A stretch of DNA of 52,193 nt from Polyangiaceae bacterium (GCA_013214025.1 JABSRN010000119.1:1-52193), one strand, 5' to 3'; shown: positions 24,367-33,384, counted from the stretch's first letter. Made by a program: numbers and translations. Notes: a model not told the origin generated them from the sequence alone.

Positions 24367-25639
24367 GCTGAAGAAGGGCGCAACGTCAGTCATCATTGCT
24401 TTTGTTGTTGCGGCGTCCGGGACGGCAGCTGCCGACTCCCTCGACGAGCTGCGGAGACGGGCGAAGAAGCCGCCAACGAATCCCCAAAAAGCCCTCGAAC
24501 TGGGCCGTGAGCTCCGCCATGGGGCGCTGTATCAGGAGTCGCTGAGGGCGCTGCGCATGGGGTACGGAAAAGCCAGGGGTATCCCCATGGTCTCCGCACT
24601 CCGAATGGCTGTGGCGCGCACTCACCTCGCCAATCACGATCAAAAGCGGGCGCTCCGCGAGTGTGAGCAACTGAAGAAACTCAAGAGCCGTACCCAGTAC
24701 CTGTGCATCGCCGAGGCGAGATTGATGAGGAAACGAGGCTCCCTCGCCCTTCCTGCGGCCGAGAAGATGCTCAAGTACGAGCCGAAAAATTACGACGCGA
24801 TGGTCGCCAAGGGACGGGCGCAAGCCCAATTGGGTCGCACCAAAGACGCGGAATTCGCTCTGCGGCAGGCAATCGCTCTAGAGCCCAATCGCCACGAGGC
24901 CTTCGAGCACCTCGGCCATTTACAGTTGGCGGCGGGAAGAACATCCGAGGGCACGGATTCTCTTCGCAGTGCTCTCAAGTTGGGTCCCCAATCCGCGCTC
25001 GTGCAGTTCGCCCTGGCTGGCGCCCTGCCTGTCGGTACCGAAGCCGTAACGTTGCTCCAGAGCGCGATCGCCCAGCGGAGGCAGTACGCGGAAGCCCACG
25101 CCCGGTTGGGCAAGGTGTTGTTGAAATTAGAGCGATGGAAGGAGGCCGAGACGGCGTTGGTTTCGGCTAGCGGACTGAAACCTTCCAAGGTGGATTGGAG
25201 CGTGGATCTCGCGAAGGCTGTGTTGGCCCAGGGGCGTGCCCGCCCCGCTCTGGCTGCGGTTCAGGCAGCCTTGAAAGTGGCGCCTCACCACCCCGAAGCG
25301 AAGCTAGTGGAGGCAGATGCTTTGGCCGCCAGTGGGGAAATCGATCTCGCCATCTCGGCCTACGAGATGGCTTACGGATTGTCTCGTCGTGAACCGGCTA
25401 GTTTGGTGCGAGGCGCCCAGGCCAGCCTGCGGGGAAAACGTCCTACAACCGCCGCTGCTTTCGCCGAACGGGCAGTGGATGAATTCCCGAAATGGGCCCC
25501 CGCCTGGGTTGTCGCGGGCGACGTCGCTGCGGCTCATGGGACGAAGGCGGATGCGAAACGAGCCTACAAAAAGGCCCTGAAATTGGGTGGGCCGCTGGAT
25601 CGAGCCGCGGTAAAAAAGAAGCTACGGGCTCTCCAATAG
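24365..25639 (+). CDS. Exported TPR-repeat protein
   Basis: The 424-residue protein has a signal peptide (MLKKGATSVIIAFVVAASGTAAA) and then about eight to ten tetratricopeptide-like helical hairpins covering the rest, for example YDAMVAKGRAQAQLGRTKDAE, HEAFEHLGHLQLAAGRTSEG and YAEAHARLGKVLLKLERWKEAE. TPR arrays are protein-binding scaffolds; export suggests an envelope assembly or transport role, partner unknown. An ATG at 24281, which has AAGG nine bases upstream, would add 28 residues ahead of the signal peptide. I prefer 24365 because of the signal sequence, although it has no ribosome-binding site. Confidence 0.8.
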   Translation: MLKKGATSVIIAFVVAASGTAAADSLDELRRRAKKPPTNPQKALELGRELRHGALYQESLRALRMGYGKARGIPMVSALRMAVARTHLANHDQKRALRECEQLKKLKSRTQYLCIAEARLMRKRGSLALPAAEKMLKYEPKNYDAMVAKGRAQAQLGRTKDAEFALRQAIALEPNRHEAFEHLGHLQLAAGRTSEGTDSLRSALKLGPQSALVQFALAGALPVGTEAVTLLQSAIAQRRQYAEAHARLGKVLLKLERWKEAETALVSASGLKPSKVDWSVDLAKAVLAQGRARPALAAVQAALKVAPHHPEAKLVEADALAASGEIDLAISAYEMAYGLSRREPASLVRGAQASLRGKRPTTAAAFAERAVDEFPKWAPAWVVAGDVAAAHGTKADAKRAYKKALKLGGPLDRAAVKKKLRALQ

Positions 25640-25733
25640 CTGGGGGCAGGGCGTTTGCGGCGGAGCGGGATTTGCCGTTTCCGCCTCGGAAGGTGTGCGC
25701 CGCCGGCTTTCGTGCGCTATAGGCACCGTCCTT

Positions 25734-26492
25734 ATGCTGCTCCGGATTGGCCAGTCTTCGTTTCGTGGTGCGTTTCCGCGGTACTCCCGTCACTTTTCCA
25801 TGCACGAGGTCACAGCAGAGCCTGGCCGCTTGCCGCGGGCTCCGAAACTCAAGCTCTGGCGCGAGGCGGTGCCGGAGTCATTTTCCTTCGCTGTGCGCTT
25901 TGCGCCGTCGGCATCGGAGCTGACATCCCCCGATAATGTTCGCGACGCGCTCAAGTACGCATTGCAGGTTGCGACAGCGTTGGAAGCCGAGTGGTTCGTA
26001 CTGAGCTCGCCCGTGTCGGTTCGCCCGACCGCTCGAAACCGAGCTCGCGTTGTTGAGCTGTTTGAGAGCGTGCCGTCATCGCTGAAAAAGGCGTGGGACG
26101 TTGGCGGTATGTGGGACCAAGAAGCGGTCGCGTCCGTATTGGACGCCTCTGGAGCCGTCTGGTCCCGGGACTTGAGTCGAGCGGACGACCCGCAGTCCGG
26201 TGCGGTGTACACGCGATTGAAGGATTGGGGGAACGCGGTGCGGTTACGCTCGGGTCCGGCGCAACAGCTCGCGATCAACATCCTGGGAGCTGACGAGGCG
26301 ATGGTCGTGGTCGATAGCCTCTACGGTTTGCCGGCGAAGCGTATGTTGCTCGAAGAGCTCAGTTTTGGCGGAGACGATCTGTCCGACGATGATATGGGAC
26401 CGCCCGACGACTACGAAGACGAGGACGAGGAAGCTGACGACGACGCGGAAGAGTCGGACGACGAACCCTCCAGCCCTGCGGACGACGAGTGA
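25734..26492 (+). CDS. DUF72 (YecE)-like protein with acidic tail
   Basis: The 252-residue protein opens with RIGQSSFRGAFPRYSRHFSMHEVTAEP and continues with LKLWREAVPESFSFAVRF. This fits the order of conserved elements at the start of DUF72 TIM-barrel proteins (IG..., Y...F...E, W...P..F.F). Later YTRLKDW matches the family's (Y/V)xRxxG-like strand. The usual Trp and Tyr positions are poorly kept, so the family call is tentative. The last 40 residues are almost all Asp/Glu, probably disordered. The function of DUF72 is unknown. The next gene starts at a GTGA overlap. Confidence 0.55.
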   Translation: MLLRIGQSSFRGAFPRYSRHFSMHEVTAEPGRLPRAPKLKLWREAVPESFSFAVRFAPSASELTSPDNVRDALKYALQVATALEAEWFVLSSPVSVRPTARNRARVVELFESVPSSLKKAWDVGGMWDQEAVASVLDASGAVWSRDLSRADDPQSGAVYTRLKDWGNAVRLRSGPAQQLAINILGADEAMVVVDSLYGLPAKRMLLEELSFGGDDLSDDDMGPPDDYEDEDEEADDDAEESDDEPSSPADDE

Positions 26493-27430
26493 CGCGCAGG
26501 GGCATTGCCGGTACCGAGCTCTCGGCGACACGCATCGGTGAAGAAATTCTGAACCGAACCGATTCCGCTTTGGCGGCAGTAGTGGGCGCGTATTTCGGCG
26601 CGGCGGGGGAACGTCCCGGAGTGCTCTTGGGGGCAGTGAGTTTGATCAGCGCGGGGGTCGCCCGCGGACCTCGAAGTTTCGATGGTCGCCATACCCAGCC
26701 GGGCCTCGGGGCTAAGCGCCCGCGTGGCTTTGAGGAAGGCTCTGAGATCCCGGAAGGCGCTTGGCTAGCGGTGCCTCGGGGACCGGCGGCATGTCTGGTT
26801 GCATTGGCCTACGGCGGTGCGCCGCCCCTGCGTCAGGTAGTGAAGAACGGCATCGCTGAGGCCAAGAGGGTCGGAGCCGACGGCCGCAGGCAGCTGTTGG
26901 ACACCCTGTCTCGCGAGGGGGCACACGCCCTTACCAGCACTGGTTTTGTTCGTCCGCTGATCCACGTTGGCGGCCCAAGCGAAGGGGGGCTGCTCACGGA
27001 GGCTGATTTCGCCCCCGCCGACGAAATGGATCGGCCGCTGGAGTTGGGAAGGGGCGATTCGGAGCCGGGACCGGGCGGTTCGGAGCAACGATATCGGGTG
27101 CCCTGGGCGGATGACCCGGCGCCGTCCCCACCTTGGACGATGAGTTACCTCGCCGCCGTCGACACGCACGGCGGCTTCGCGGCTTTGGGCTTCAGCTGGT
27201 GCGAAAGCGGCACGGAAATCGATGCGGGGCAGCTCTTGATGGGACCCTGTGCGGAACCGGTTCGTCGCGGGGTGCCCCGGGTCGCACCGGGGGCGCGAGT
27301 GCCGTGCACGGCCCCGCTGCAAATCCTAGCCCGTGACGGGGTGTTTACGGACGTGATCGCCGGTCCTGCCGATGCCGTGCATGTGGGGCTGCATTGCGAC
27401 CCCGTAGGCCGGGCCGTAACGCGCGTTTGA
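26489..27430 (+). CDS. Uncharacterised protein, faint resemblance to gamma-glutamyltranspeptidases
   Basis: The 313-residue protein has no signal peptide and is Gly/Ala/Pro-rich. Weak resemblances to the GGT/Ntn-hydrolase family are visible: LLDTLSREGAHAL with GGLLTEADF, then TMSYLAAVDTHGGFAALGFSW where GGT small subunits have TTH...D..G....T, and RVAPGARVPCTAPLQI where GGT has PGKRP..SM.P. The catalytic Thr-Thr pair is absent (Thr-Met), so it may be an inactive relative or the likeness may be chance. The GTG start overlaps the stop of the DUF72-like gene by four bases, so the pair is coexpressed. Confidence 0.45.
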   Translation: MTRRGIAGTELSATRIGEEILNRTDSALAAVVGAYFGAAGERPGVLLGAVSLISAGVARGPRSFDGRHTQPGLGAKRPRGFEEGSEIPEGAWLAVPRGPAACLVALAYGGAPPLRQVVKNGIAEAKRVGADGRRQLLDTLSREGAHALTSTGFVRPLIHVGGPSEGGLLTEADFAPADEMDRPLELGRGDSEPGPGGSEQRYRVPWADDPAPSPPWTMSYLAAVDTHGGFAALGFSWCESGTEIDAGQLLMGPCAEPVRRGVPRVAPGARVPCTAPLQILARDGVFTDVIAGPADAVHVGLHCDPVGRAVTRV

Positions 27431-27786
27431 GGGCTCAGGGGGCTTCTCGCCTAGGGCGCGAGCCCAGCTGCGTGGCTAAGCCCTGTCGGCACTCCGTGGC
27501 GAGCAGCGTGCTGGGTAGGGCACCGAGTCGGTGGGACTTTTCGTTTGGACGGGCTAAATGCAGCCTGGTGAGGGTCTGGAGACCACGCTGGCGCGGGCAC
27601 CGATTCGAGGCTCGACGGCCTGGCTACTTCGGTATTTGGAGATGCTAAATAGGAGAACGGCGGGGCCAATGGCACAAACGCAGCGAGCCCACGAAGCGAA
27701 TCGCGGGCTCGTCGTCCGTGGCGCTAGCTGAGCGAAGGTCCGTCGTTGGGACTGGGTGGCCTACCTAAGGCTAGCTGCCTGGAGTT
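27431..27786. other. Intergenic region between convergent genes
   Basis: The 356 bases contain several GC-rich short inverted repeats but no recognisable gene. The clearest hairpin is at 27684-27711. A second small hairpin, CACC-GAGTC-GGTG at 27521-27533, is followed by GGACTTTT. No tRNA cloverleaf, SRP RNA or tmRNA signature was found. No ORF here has convincing protein-like composition. Confidence 0.4.
27684..27711. terminator. Hairpin beyond the rpmB stop
   Basis: CGAGCCC (27684-27690) pairs with GGGCTCG (27705-27711) around a 14-base loop. It lies about 76 bases downstream of the rpmB stop on the minus strand and about 250 bases beyond the convergent gene. There is no U-tract, so activity is uncertain. 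Confidence 0.3.
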
Positions 27787-28014
27787 TCAGGAGAGGCGCA
27801 TGCCGCAACGACGTGCGTAGGCGACGACACCAATTTTATCGATCGTCCGAAGATCACTGGTGGTGAGCTTGAGAGAGACGAAGCGACCGAACTCAGGAAC
27901 CCAGAGGCGCCGACGCTGCACATTTACGTGCTGCCAACGAGGGGTCTTGATGTTGGAATGGGAAACGTGTCGCGCTCGCATGCGGCGCTTACCGGTAAAA
28001 TCACTACGGGCCAT
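27787..28014 (-). CDS. rpmB: 50S ribosomal protein bL28
   Basis: The 75-residue basic protein has the bL28 pattern: TGKRRMRARHVSHSNIKTPRWQHVNVQRRRLWVPEFGRFVSLKLTTSDLRTIDKIGV. It sits near the L1 stalk base and E-site region of the 50S subunit. It lacks the zinc-binding cysteines seen in some bL28 copies, so it is the zinc-independent type. It is transcribed alone or at the end of the upstream minus-strand run. Confidence 0.93.
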   Translation of the reverse strand: MARSDFTGKRRMRARHVSHSNIKTPRWQHVNVQRRRLWVPEFGRFVSLKLTTSDLRTIDKIGVVAYARRCGMRLS

Positions 28015-28157
28015 ATCGGGGGCGGAACTTAGCGGAGCCGGCTATTATGTCAAGAGATCTCGTGGGCCTCGAGCCACTACAGCGCAGGGACCCGTGGCGA
28101 AAACTCTGGGAACAGCCCGATCTGAGGGAAATTCCTGCGAACAAGACGGAAGCGGCC

Positions 28158-29045
28158 CTATTTGCTTTCCTCGGTGTTCAAGCTTTGGTTTCTGGCGTCC
28201 GCCGCGAAGGCTAGGGCGGCGAGTTGGAACAGGCCGACACTGGCGGCGATGCTGGCGCATACCAGTCCGACGGCCGTCGTTGGGTAAGCGAGTATTCCCA
28301 CGTCGGGACCGGCCAGTGGGCTGAGTTCTCGGGCGGCAATGTCTATTGCGGGTACGCCCAGGACGAGAGCAGCCCAGACGGCTCCGGCGCCAGTTGTCTG
28401 CCCGCCCACAAATCCGAATAGTGAACAGGCGACCGCTACCGCGTTTACGCCCGCCGCGATACGCACCACTCCGCTTACTGAGATGTCGAGCAGGACCACC
28501 CCTTGAAGAGCGGCAAACGGCAAAGAGAGCGCAAAGGCGATCCCCAGCAATACGCGGGCACGTCGATAGGCTCGGTAGTGGGCGCGAAAAAGCAGCGCCG
28601 CGGGCAGTGTGGTGATCGCTAGAAGGCGTGCGAGATCGCCGGAGAGTCCGCCGTCCATCGCGAGCCCGGCGAGGGGGCCAGCGCCTGCGAGACCGACACC
28701 CATGACCGCGAGGCCAATGAGCGTAGTGACTCCTGCTCGTAGCCCGTAGGGAAACGGCAACAGTGCAGTGGCCGCTAACGAAGCGGCGAACAAGAAGGAT
28801 AAGGCGGAGGAATCGGCAGTCTGGCTGAGAGCGCCGACGCCATGCCGTTGGGCGAAACCGAGGGACGCTAGGGAGAGGGCGACGCAGACCAGCCAGATGC
28901 GCGTGGGCTTCGCTGCCGGTTGATGTGGCGCTAGCTCGTCCCTCAACGCTTCGGACGCGAGAACGGGCGGGGGTCGCTGCGAGTCTGGCGCAATAGACGG
29001 GGTGTCGACCGCACCAGCGGAATCGTTGGAAATGTCCTCGGCCAT
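28158..29045 (-). CDS. Polytopic inner membrane protein of unknown function
   Basis: The 295-residue protein has a polar, Pro-rich N-terminal 45 residues, then about eight closely spaced hydrophobic helices with short loops (for example IWLVCVALSLASLGFA, ALSFLFAASLAATALLPF, LAVMGVGLAGAGPLAGLAM). Its last 15 residues are polar. No transporter or enzyme motif is recognised. The ATG lies 19 bases after the stop of the amidohydrolase gene, so it probably belongs to the same transcript. Confidence 0.65.
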   Translation of the reverse strand: MAEDISNDSAGAVDTPSIAPDSQRPPPVLASEALRDELAPHQPAAKPTRIWLVCVALSLASLGFAQRHGVGALSQTADSSALSFLFAASLAATALLPFPYGLRAGVTTLIGLAVMGVGLAGAGPLAGLAMDGGLSGDLARLLAITTLPAALLFRAHYRAYRRARVLLGIAFALSLPFAALQGVVLLDISVSGVVRIAAGVNAVAVACSLFGFVGGQTTGAGAVWAALVLGVPAIDIAARELSPLAGPDVGILAYPTTAVGLVCASIAASVGLFQLAALAFAADARNQSLNTEESK

Positions 29046-29064
29046 GGTCGGGTTGAATTGCGCG

Positions 29065-29901
29065 CTATGTTACATCCAGCGCGCCGAGGCGCGCCACCAG
29101 CGCTCGACAGTAGCCACGCACTTTTTCGAACTCCAGCGGCTTTTTCGTGCATTTTACTTCGTCCATGTAGAGGCGCCGGGCGAGTTCCACCTGAACCGCG
29201 TGCACTTCTTCGTTCGGCCGACCGTAATGATACGTCGAATAGCCGCCCCGGTATGGGTCGTCGTGCAGAACGCTCCAGCCGTAGTCCCCAGCGAGTTGCG
29301 CGGGCGCGTTGATCACGTCGAGGGCCGCACTGGTGTGGGACCGGCTGCCGGGAACGACATCGGCTCGCCCCCTTCCTGGGTCGTCGTGCCCCGCTCGGCC
29401 TTGGCTAGGCATGGAGTGACCGCACAGAAGAATCACGAAGCCAAAGCGACGTCGTTTGGCCTCGAGCAGTTGCATGAGGGTCTCGTGGTAGGGCCGATAC
29501 ACTGAGTTGATACGTCGAGTGAACTCAGCCCGGTCTAGCGGGGCGCGAATGGCGGGGAGATCATCCGTCGTGGTTCGCCAGATCAGTCCGTGAGGGGCGT
29601 GGTTAGCCGTGCCGTCCACCACGGCGAGTGCATCCACGTCGCGCTCGCTCCGATTCAGATCGCAAACGTATCGACTGACGTGAGAAACCAAGAAGCTAGC
29701 GCCCTCTGCCGGCGCGTCTTGATACAATTCGTCCACGTACAAGTCGGCATCCCGACGCAGTGAATCCTCCGGCGCGATCAAGCTTCGGGACGCGAGCGCA
29801 TCTACTTCCAAGCCGGCGTGCGGGACTTCAACGAGGACGGCGGTTTCGTCTGCCGTGGGCTCGAATACCGTAAACAACTCGCCGGGAGCGTGCGACAGCA
29901 C
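29065..29901 (-). CDS. N-formylglutamate amidohydrolase family protein
   Basis: The 278-residue predicted cytoplasmic metal-dependent hydrolase has VLVEVPHAG near the start, DADLYVDELY, VSRYVCDLNR, INSVYRPYHETLMQLLEAKR, VILLCGHSMPS and the C-terminal GGYSTYHYGRP. These are the conserved blocks of the N-formylglutamate amidohydrolase family (HutG type, last step of one histidine-degradation route). No other hut genes are nearby, so the substrate here may differ. Its start follows directly on the xerD stop, suggesting coupled translation. Confidence 0.88.
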   Translation of the reverse strand: MLSHAPGELFTVFEPTADETAVLVEVPHAGLEVDALASRSLIAPEDSLRRDADLYVDELYQDAPAEGASFLVSHVSRYVCDLNRSERDVDALAVVDGTANHAPHGLIWRTTTDDLPAIRAPLDRAEFTRRINSVYRPYHETLMQLLEAKRRRFGFVILLCGHSMPSQGRAGHDDPGRGRADVVPGSRSHTSAALDVINAPAQLAGDYGWSVLHDDPYRGGYSTYHYGRPNEEVHAVQVELARRLYMDEVKCTKKPLEFEKVRGYCRALVARLGALDVT

Positions 29902-30807
29902 TCAGCCCCTCGGGTGTGCGCTCTGATGCGCGCGTGCGATGTGGTCACGACTTACGTGAGTGTAAATCTCGGTGGTGGCGATGTCGCTGTGCCCCAGCAT
30001 CGCCTGAACACTACGAAGATCTGCGCCCCCCGCGAGCAAGTGGGTCGCGAAGGAATGGCGCAAGCGGTGGGGGTGCATCGTGTCCCCAAGCCCAGCTTTC
30101 TGCGCACTTCGCTTCACCAGTTTCCAGAAGCTCTGACGGCTGAACGGCTTTCCACTGGGTGATGGGAATATCAGCGAGCTGCGCGGCGGCAACTTGCGAC
30201 GGGAGCCGCTTTCGATGTTGTCTCGGGCGTCGAGATACTCCCGCAGGTGGCGTATCGCTACTTCCCCCAGTGGGACCAGTCGACGTTTGCCACCCTTTCC
30301 GAAGGCGGCGACCACGCCTCGAGCGAGATCGATATCCCCGAGCTCCAGGCGCAACACTTCGCTCACTCGAAGCCCGGCGGCGTAGCTCAAGCTCAGCATC
30401 GCCCTGTCCCGGCGGCCCCGCCAATCATCGCCGGGCACTTCGATCAGCCGTTTGATATCCGAGACGCTGATGGGTTTCGGAAGTTTTCGTCCGATGCGAG
30501 GTCGGGCAGCGAGGGAGGTGGGGTCCTTTTTCAGTTCGCCTTCCGAGACGAGAAATTTTGCGAAGCCGCGGAGGGCTGAGAGGTGTCGTGCCGCGCTGCG
30601 TGTTCCGAGCCCCGCTTCGCTAAGCGAGCCCAGCCACGCGCTGACCTGAGCTAAGTCGAGATCGTCCAAGGCGCCGTCCGAATGGCTCTCGACGAACACC
30701 GCGAGTTTTTGGAGATCTCTCGCGTAAGACAACACTGTATTTTTAGCTAAGGCCCGCTCCACCCGAAGATAGTCCAGGTAGGCGTCGATGGCGCTGTCGA
30801 GTCTCAC
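29902..30807 (-). CDS. xerD: Tyrosine recombinase XerD
   Basis: The 301-residue tyrosine recombinase has an N-terminal SAM-like DNA-binding domain (about 1-90) and a catalytic domain with Arg147 (AAGLRVSEVL), His247-x-x-Arg250 (HPHRLRHSF), His273 (LGHSDIATTEIY) and the nucleophile Tyr282. With XerC it resolves chromosome dimers at dif. The HPHRLRHSFATHLL and LGHSDIATTEIYTHV blocks and the length favour a housekeeping Xer protein over a phage integrase. No dif-like site was recognised in the window. XerC versus XerD cannot be settled by sequence reading alone. Confidence 0.88.
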   Translation of the reverse strand: MRLDSAIDAYLDYLRVERALAKNTVLSYARDLQKLAVFVESHSDGALDDLDLAQVSAWLGSLSEAGLGTRSAARHLSALRGFAKFLVSEGELKKDPTSLAARPRIGRKLPKPISVSDIKRLIEVPGDDWRGRRDRAMLSLSYAAGLRVSEVLRLELGDIDLARGVVAAFGKGGKRRLVPLGEVAIRHLREYLDARDNIESGSRRKLPPRSSLIFPSPSGKPFSRQSFWKLVKRSAQKAGLGDTMHPHRLRHSFATHLLAGGADLRSVQAMLGHSDIATTEIYTHVSRDHIARAHQSAHPRG

Positions 30808-30891
30808 GCTGAAAGCGTACGGCTTTCAGCGCGTGGAGGCGAACTTCGGACGGGAGCTAGTGTCTCGGGCGTTCGGCCGTGGTTTCGGGCG

Positions 30892-31650
30892 TTAGGCGGA
30901 GGCTGCGGCCGAGAGCTCGGACAACAGGGGCAACGGGTCATCCTGTCGCATCAAGGCTTCGCCGATGAGAGCCGCATCGGCCGGACCTCGGCGGATTCGT
31001 GCGACGTCTGATGGCTGACTCAATCCGGAGAGGTGGACTGAGCGAACGTTTGACGGAATTTCGGCAAGGACCGCTGCTGCCCGCGTTGCGTTCATTTCCA
31101 AGGTGTCGAGATCGCGTGCGTTGACGCCGATCAGCTCGGCACCAGCGGCCAGTGCCCGTTTTAGCTCGACGGCGGTGTGGATCTCGACGAGGGCGGCTAG
31201 CTTTCGCTCGGTACATGCGGCGACTAGGTCTTGCAGCTGGGCGTCGGTCAGGCATCGAACGATCAGCAGTGCAGCGTCGGCTCCCCAGGCACGAGCGAGA
31301 TCCAGTTGAACCGGATCGATGATGAACTCTTTGCACAATAGCGGTAGCGAACAAGCGGACCGGGCGAGTGCCAGACATTCGTAACTGCCGGCGAAAAAAT
31401 GTTCGTCGCAGAGCACGCTCACGGCATCGGCACCGCCCGCTTCGTAGGCTGCGGCCCGTTGCTCCACGCTGAGCGTCTGGGAGAGCCAGCCGGCGGAGGG
31501 GGACTTGCGCTTGATCTCGGCGATCAGCCCGAGTCGGCCCGGCGCCCCTAATTGGAACGGACGTAGCTCGGGCGCCTCCGGCAGCTTCGTGTGCCGTAAA
31601 GCGGGCAGTTCCTTGCGCTTGCGGGCGAGAATGTCTTCTAGGACGCTCAT
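30892..31650 (-). CDS. trpC: Indole-3-glycerol phosphate synthase
   Basis: Closes the indole ring in tryptophan synthesis: CdRP to indole-3-glycerol phosphate. The 252-residue TIM-barrel protein carries the family motifs LIAEIKRKSPSAG (catalytic Lys), VLCDEHFFAGSY, LCKEFIIDPVQ, LVEIHTAVEL, IGVNARDLDT and ALIGEALMR. The ATG at 31650 overlaps the trpD stop by four bases (ATGA). An upstream extension to 31692 is unlikely. It is last gene of a trpG-trpD-trpC operon. Confidence 0.96.
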   Translation of the reverse strand: MSVLEDILARKRKELPALRHTKLPEAPELRPFQLGAPGRLGLIAEIKRKSPSAGWLSQTLSVEQRAAAYEAGGADAVSVLCDEHFFAGSYECLALARSACSLPLLCKEFIIDPVQLDLARAWGADAALLIVRCLTDAQLQDLVAACTERKLAALVEIHTAVELKRALAAGAELIGVNARDLDTLEMNATRAAAVLAEIPSNVRSVHLSGLSQPSDVARIRRGPADAALIGEALMRQDDPLPLLSELSAAASA

Positions 31651-32690
31651 GACGAAGTGGATGAACTTCGTTTCGTCGCGGCTGACCGCCACGACTCAAG
31701 CTTGCCCGCGGCGTCCCCCGAATCGAGACACTGGACCACCCGCTGGGTGGCGGCGGTGGGAGTCATCGAGTCACTGACGACGAGGGCAGCGGCCGCGTTG
31801 AGCACAAACGCGTTCCTCGATGGGATGTCTTTGCCGGCGAAGAGAGCTCGCATGATCTGAGCGTTCTGCTCCGCGTCGCCACCAACCGCGGCCTGTGCGG
31901 GGCTGAGCGGCAGGCCGAATTCCTCGGGACCGATGGTGAACTCACGGATCTTGCCGTCGGCCAATTCGCTGACGTGGGTCGGTCCGTAGGGACTGAGCTC
32001 ATCGAGGCCGTCCTGTCCGCGCACGACCCAAGCCCGTTCCGTGCCGAGGCCTTTCAGGGTTTCGGCGAGTACGGGGCGCAGGTGGTCGGCGTAGGCGCCG
32101 AGCAAATGGTGGGTGGCCCGCGCGGGGTTCGCCAATGGGCCCAGACAATTAAAGATGGTCCGAATGCCGAGTTCTTTGCGAGCCGGCCCGGCGTGGCGCA
32201 TGCAGGGGTGGTGGGAAGGCGCGATCATGAAGGCGATGCCGGCTTCCTTCAACAGGGGCATCACTTCTGCCGGTGGCAGATCCGTCGGGATCCCGAGGGC
32301 TTCGAGAACATCCGCGGAGCCCGCCTTGCTAGAGACGGCGCGGTTCCCGTGCTTGGCGACCACGACGCCACAGCCGGCCGCGATGATGGCCGCTCCCGTC
32401 GATAAGTTCACTGTTCCCGAGCCATCGCCTCCGGTACCGCAGGTGTCGAGCAGCTTCGGAAAATCGTGTTCGACCGGTATCATCGCGGCGCGCATCGCTT
32501 CGGCGGCGGCGCGAATCGTGGTCGCAGACTCGCCCGCGGAACGCAGGGCTACGACAAATCCGGCGATTTGTACGGGCGTCCATTCGCCGGCGAGTATTCC
32601 GTCAAAGGCGGCGCGGACGGACTCGGTCCCGATGCCGCTCTCTGAGGTGATCTCGTCGAATAGTTCTCCGAATGATTTTTTGTGACTCAC
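31647..32690 (-). CDS. trpD: Anthranilate phosphoribosyltransferase
   Basis: Transfers phosphoribose from PRPP to anthranilate, the second committed step to tryptophan. The 347-residue protein has the PRPP/Mg signatures LLDTCGTGGDGSGTVNLST and VAKHGNRAVSSKAGSADVLEALG, plus FNCLGPLANPARATHHLLG. It overlaps trpG upstream and trpC downstream by four bases each, so the three enzymes are translated as a coupled set. Confidence 0.97.
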   Translation of the reverse strand: MSHKKSFGELFDEITSESGIGTESVRAAFDGILAGEWTPVQIAGFVVALRSAGESATTIRAAAEAMRAAMIPVEHDFPKLLDTCGTGGDGSGTVNLSTGAAIIAAGCGVVVAKHGNRAVSSKAGSADVLEALGIPTDLPPAEVMPLLKEAGIAFMIAPSHHPCMRHAGPARKELGIRTIFNCLGPLANPARATHHLLGAYADHLRPVLAETLKGLGTERAWVVRGQDGLDELSPYGPTHVSELADGKIREFTIGPEEFGLPLSPAQAAVGGDAEQNAQIMRALFAGKDIPSRNAFVLNAAAALVVSDSMTPTAATQRVVQCLDSGDAAGKLESWRSAATKRSSSTSS

Positions 32691-33259
32691 AGTGACTCCA
32701 GCCAGTTGTTGAGCATCTCTTTGCCAGCCTCAGTTAGGATCGACTCGGGATGAAATTGTACGCCCTCGATGGGGCGGTTTCGGTGTCGGATGCCCATGAC
32801 CTCGCCGTTATCTCGCAGCCGGGCACTGATCGCCAGGCCCGACGGTAGAGATGTGTCATCTACGCAGACGGAATTGTAACGGGCTACGGATAGCGGGCTG
32901 GGCAATTTGTTGAGGCAGCCAGAGCCGTCGTGTTCGACCCATACGGAGCGGCCGTGGGTGGGAGAGCTGGACCGGACGATTCGCGCACCGTGGCTGGCAG
33001 CGATCGCCTGATGCCCGAGGCAAATGCCGAGCACGGCGGCCGATTCCGGGAGGTCTCGGAGTAGGCGCTGGGTGTTGGGCCAGTCCTCTGGCAAGCCCGG
33101 GCCCGGCGACAACAATATACCGGCCCATTGCTTTGATGTCGGCTCGGAGGTCAGCGAATCACTCTGCTGCACGCTGCAACTGGCGCCCAGCTCGCCGAGG
33201 TATTGGACCAAGTTGTAAGTGAAGGAGTCCCGATGATCGACGATGAGCAGGGGCAGCAC
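32687..33259 (-). CDS. trpG: Anthranilate synthase component II (glutamine amidotransferase)
   Basis: Class I glutaminase that supplies ammonia to the TrpE subunit for anthranilate synthesis. In many bacteria it also serves p-aminobenzoate synthesis. The 190-residue protein has nucleophile Cys80 in LGICLGHQ, and His170 and Glu172 in FHPES. SPGPG forms the oxyanion-strand region. It is first gene of trpGDC. No trpE lies in the window; the divergent gene upstream is PilZ, so the synthase subunit must be elsewhere. Confidence 0.95.
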   Translation of the reverse strand: MLPLLIVDHRDSFTYNLVQYLGELGASCSVQQSDSLTSEPTSKQWAGILLSPGPGLPEDWPNTQRLLRDLPESAAVLGICLGHQAIAASHGARIVRSSSPTHGRSVWVEHDGSGCLNKLPSPLSVARYNSVCVDDTSLPSGLAISARLRDNGEVMGIRHRNRPIEGVQFHPESILTEAGKEMLNNWLESL

Positions 33260-33384
33260 GCGCGGACCCTAGGCGGCATGTTGAGGCCCGACAACCGATC
33301 GGTCGCGGGTGTCCGGGGTGTCCCACTCGCTTCGGAACACGAGAAAGTTTCTTTGTTCGCCGGTCGCCAGATACGATTTCGGTC

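Noticed and set aside
27519-27534. GGCACCGAGTCGGTGG resembles the last hairpin of a Cas9 tracrRNA
   Set aside because: It is a simple small hairpin; no cas genes, repeats or anti-repeat are present in the window, and the flanks do not match a tracrRNA.
29902-30807. Tyrosine recombinase as evidence of a prophage or integron
   Set aside because: Surroundings are housekeeping genes, motifs fit XerC/D, and no attachment sites, phage genes or cassettes are seen.
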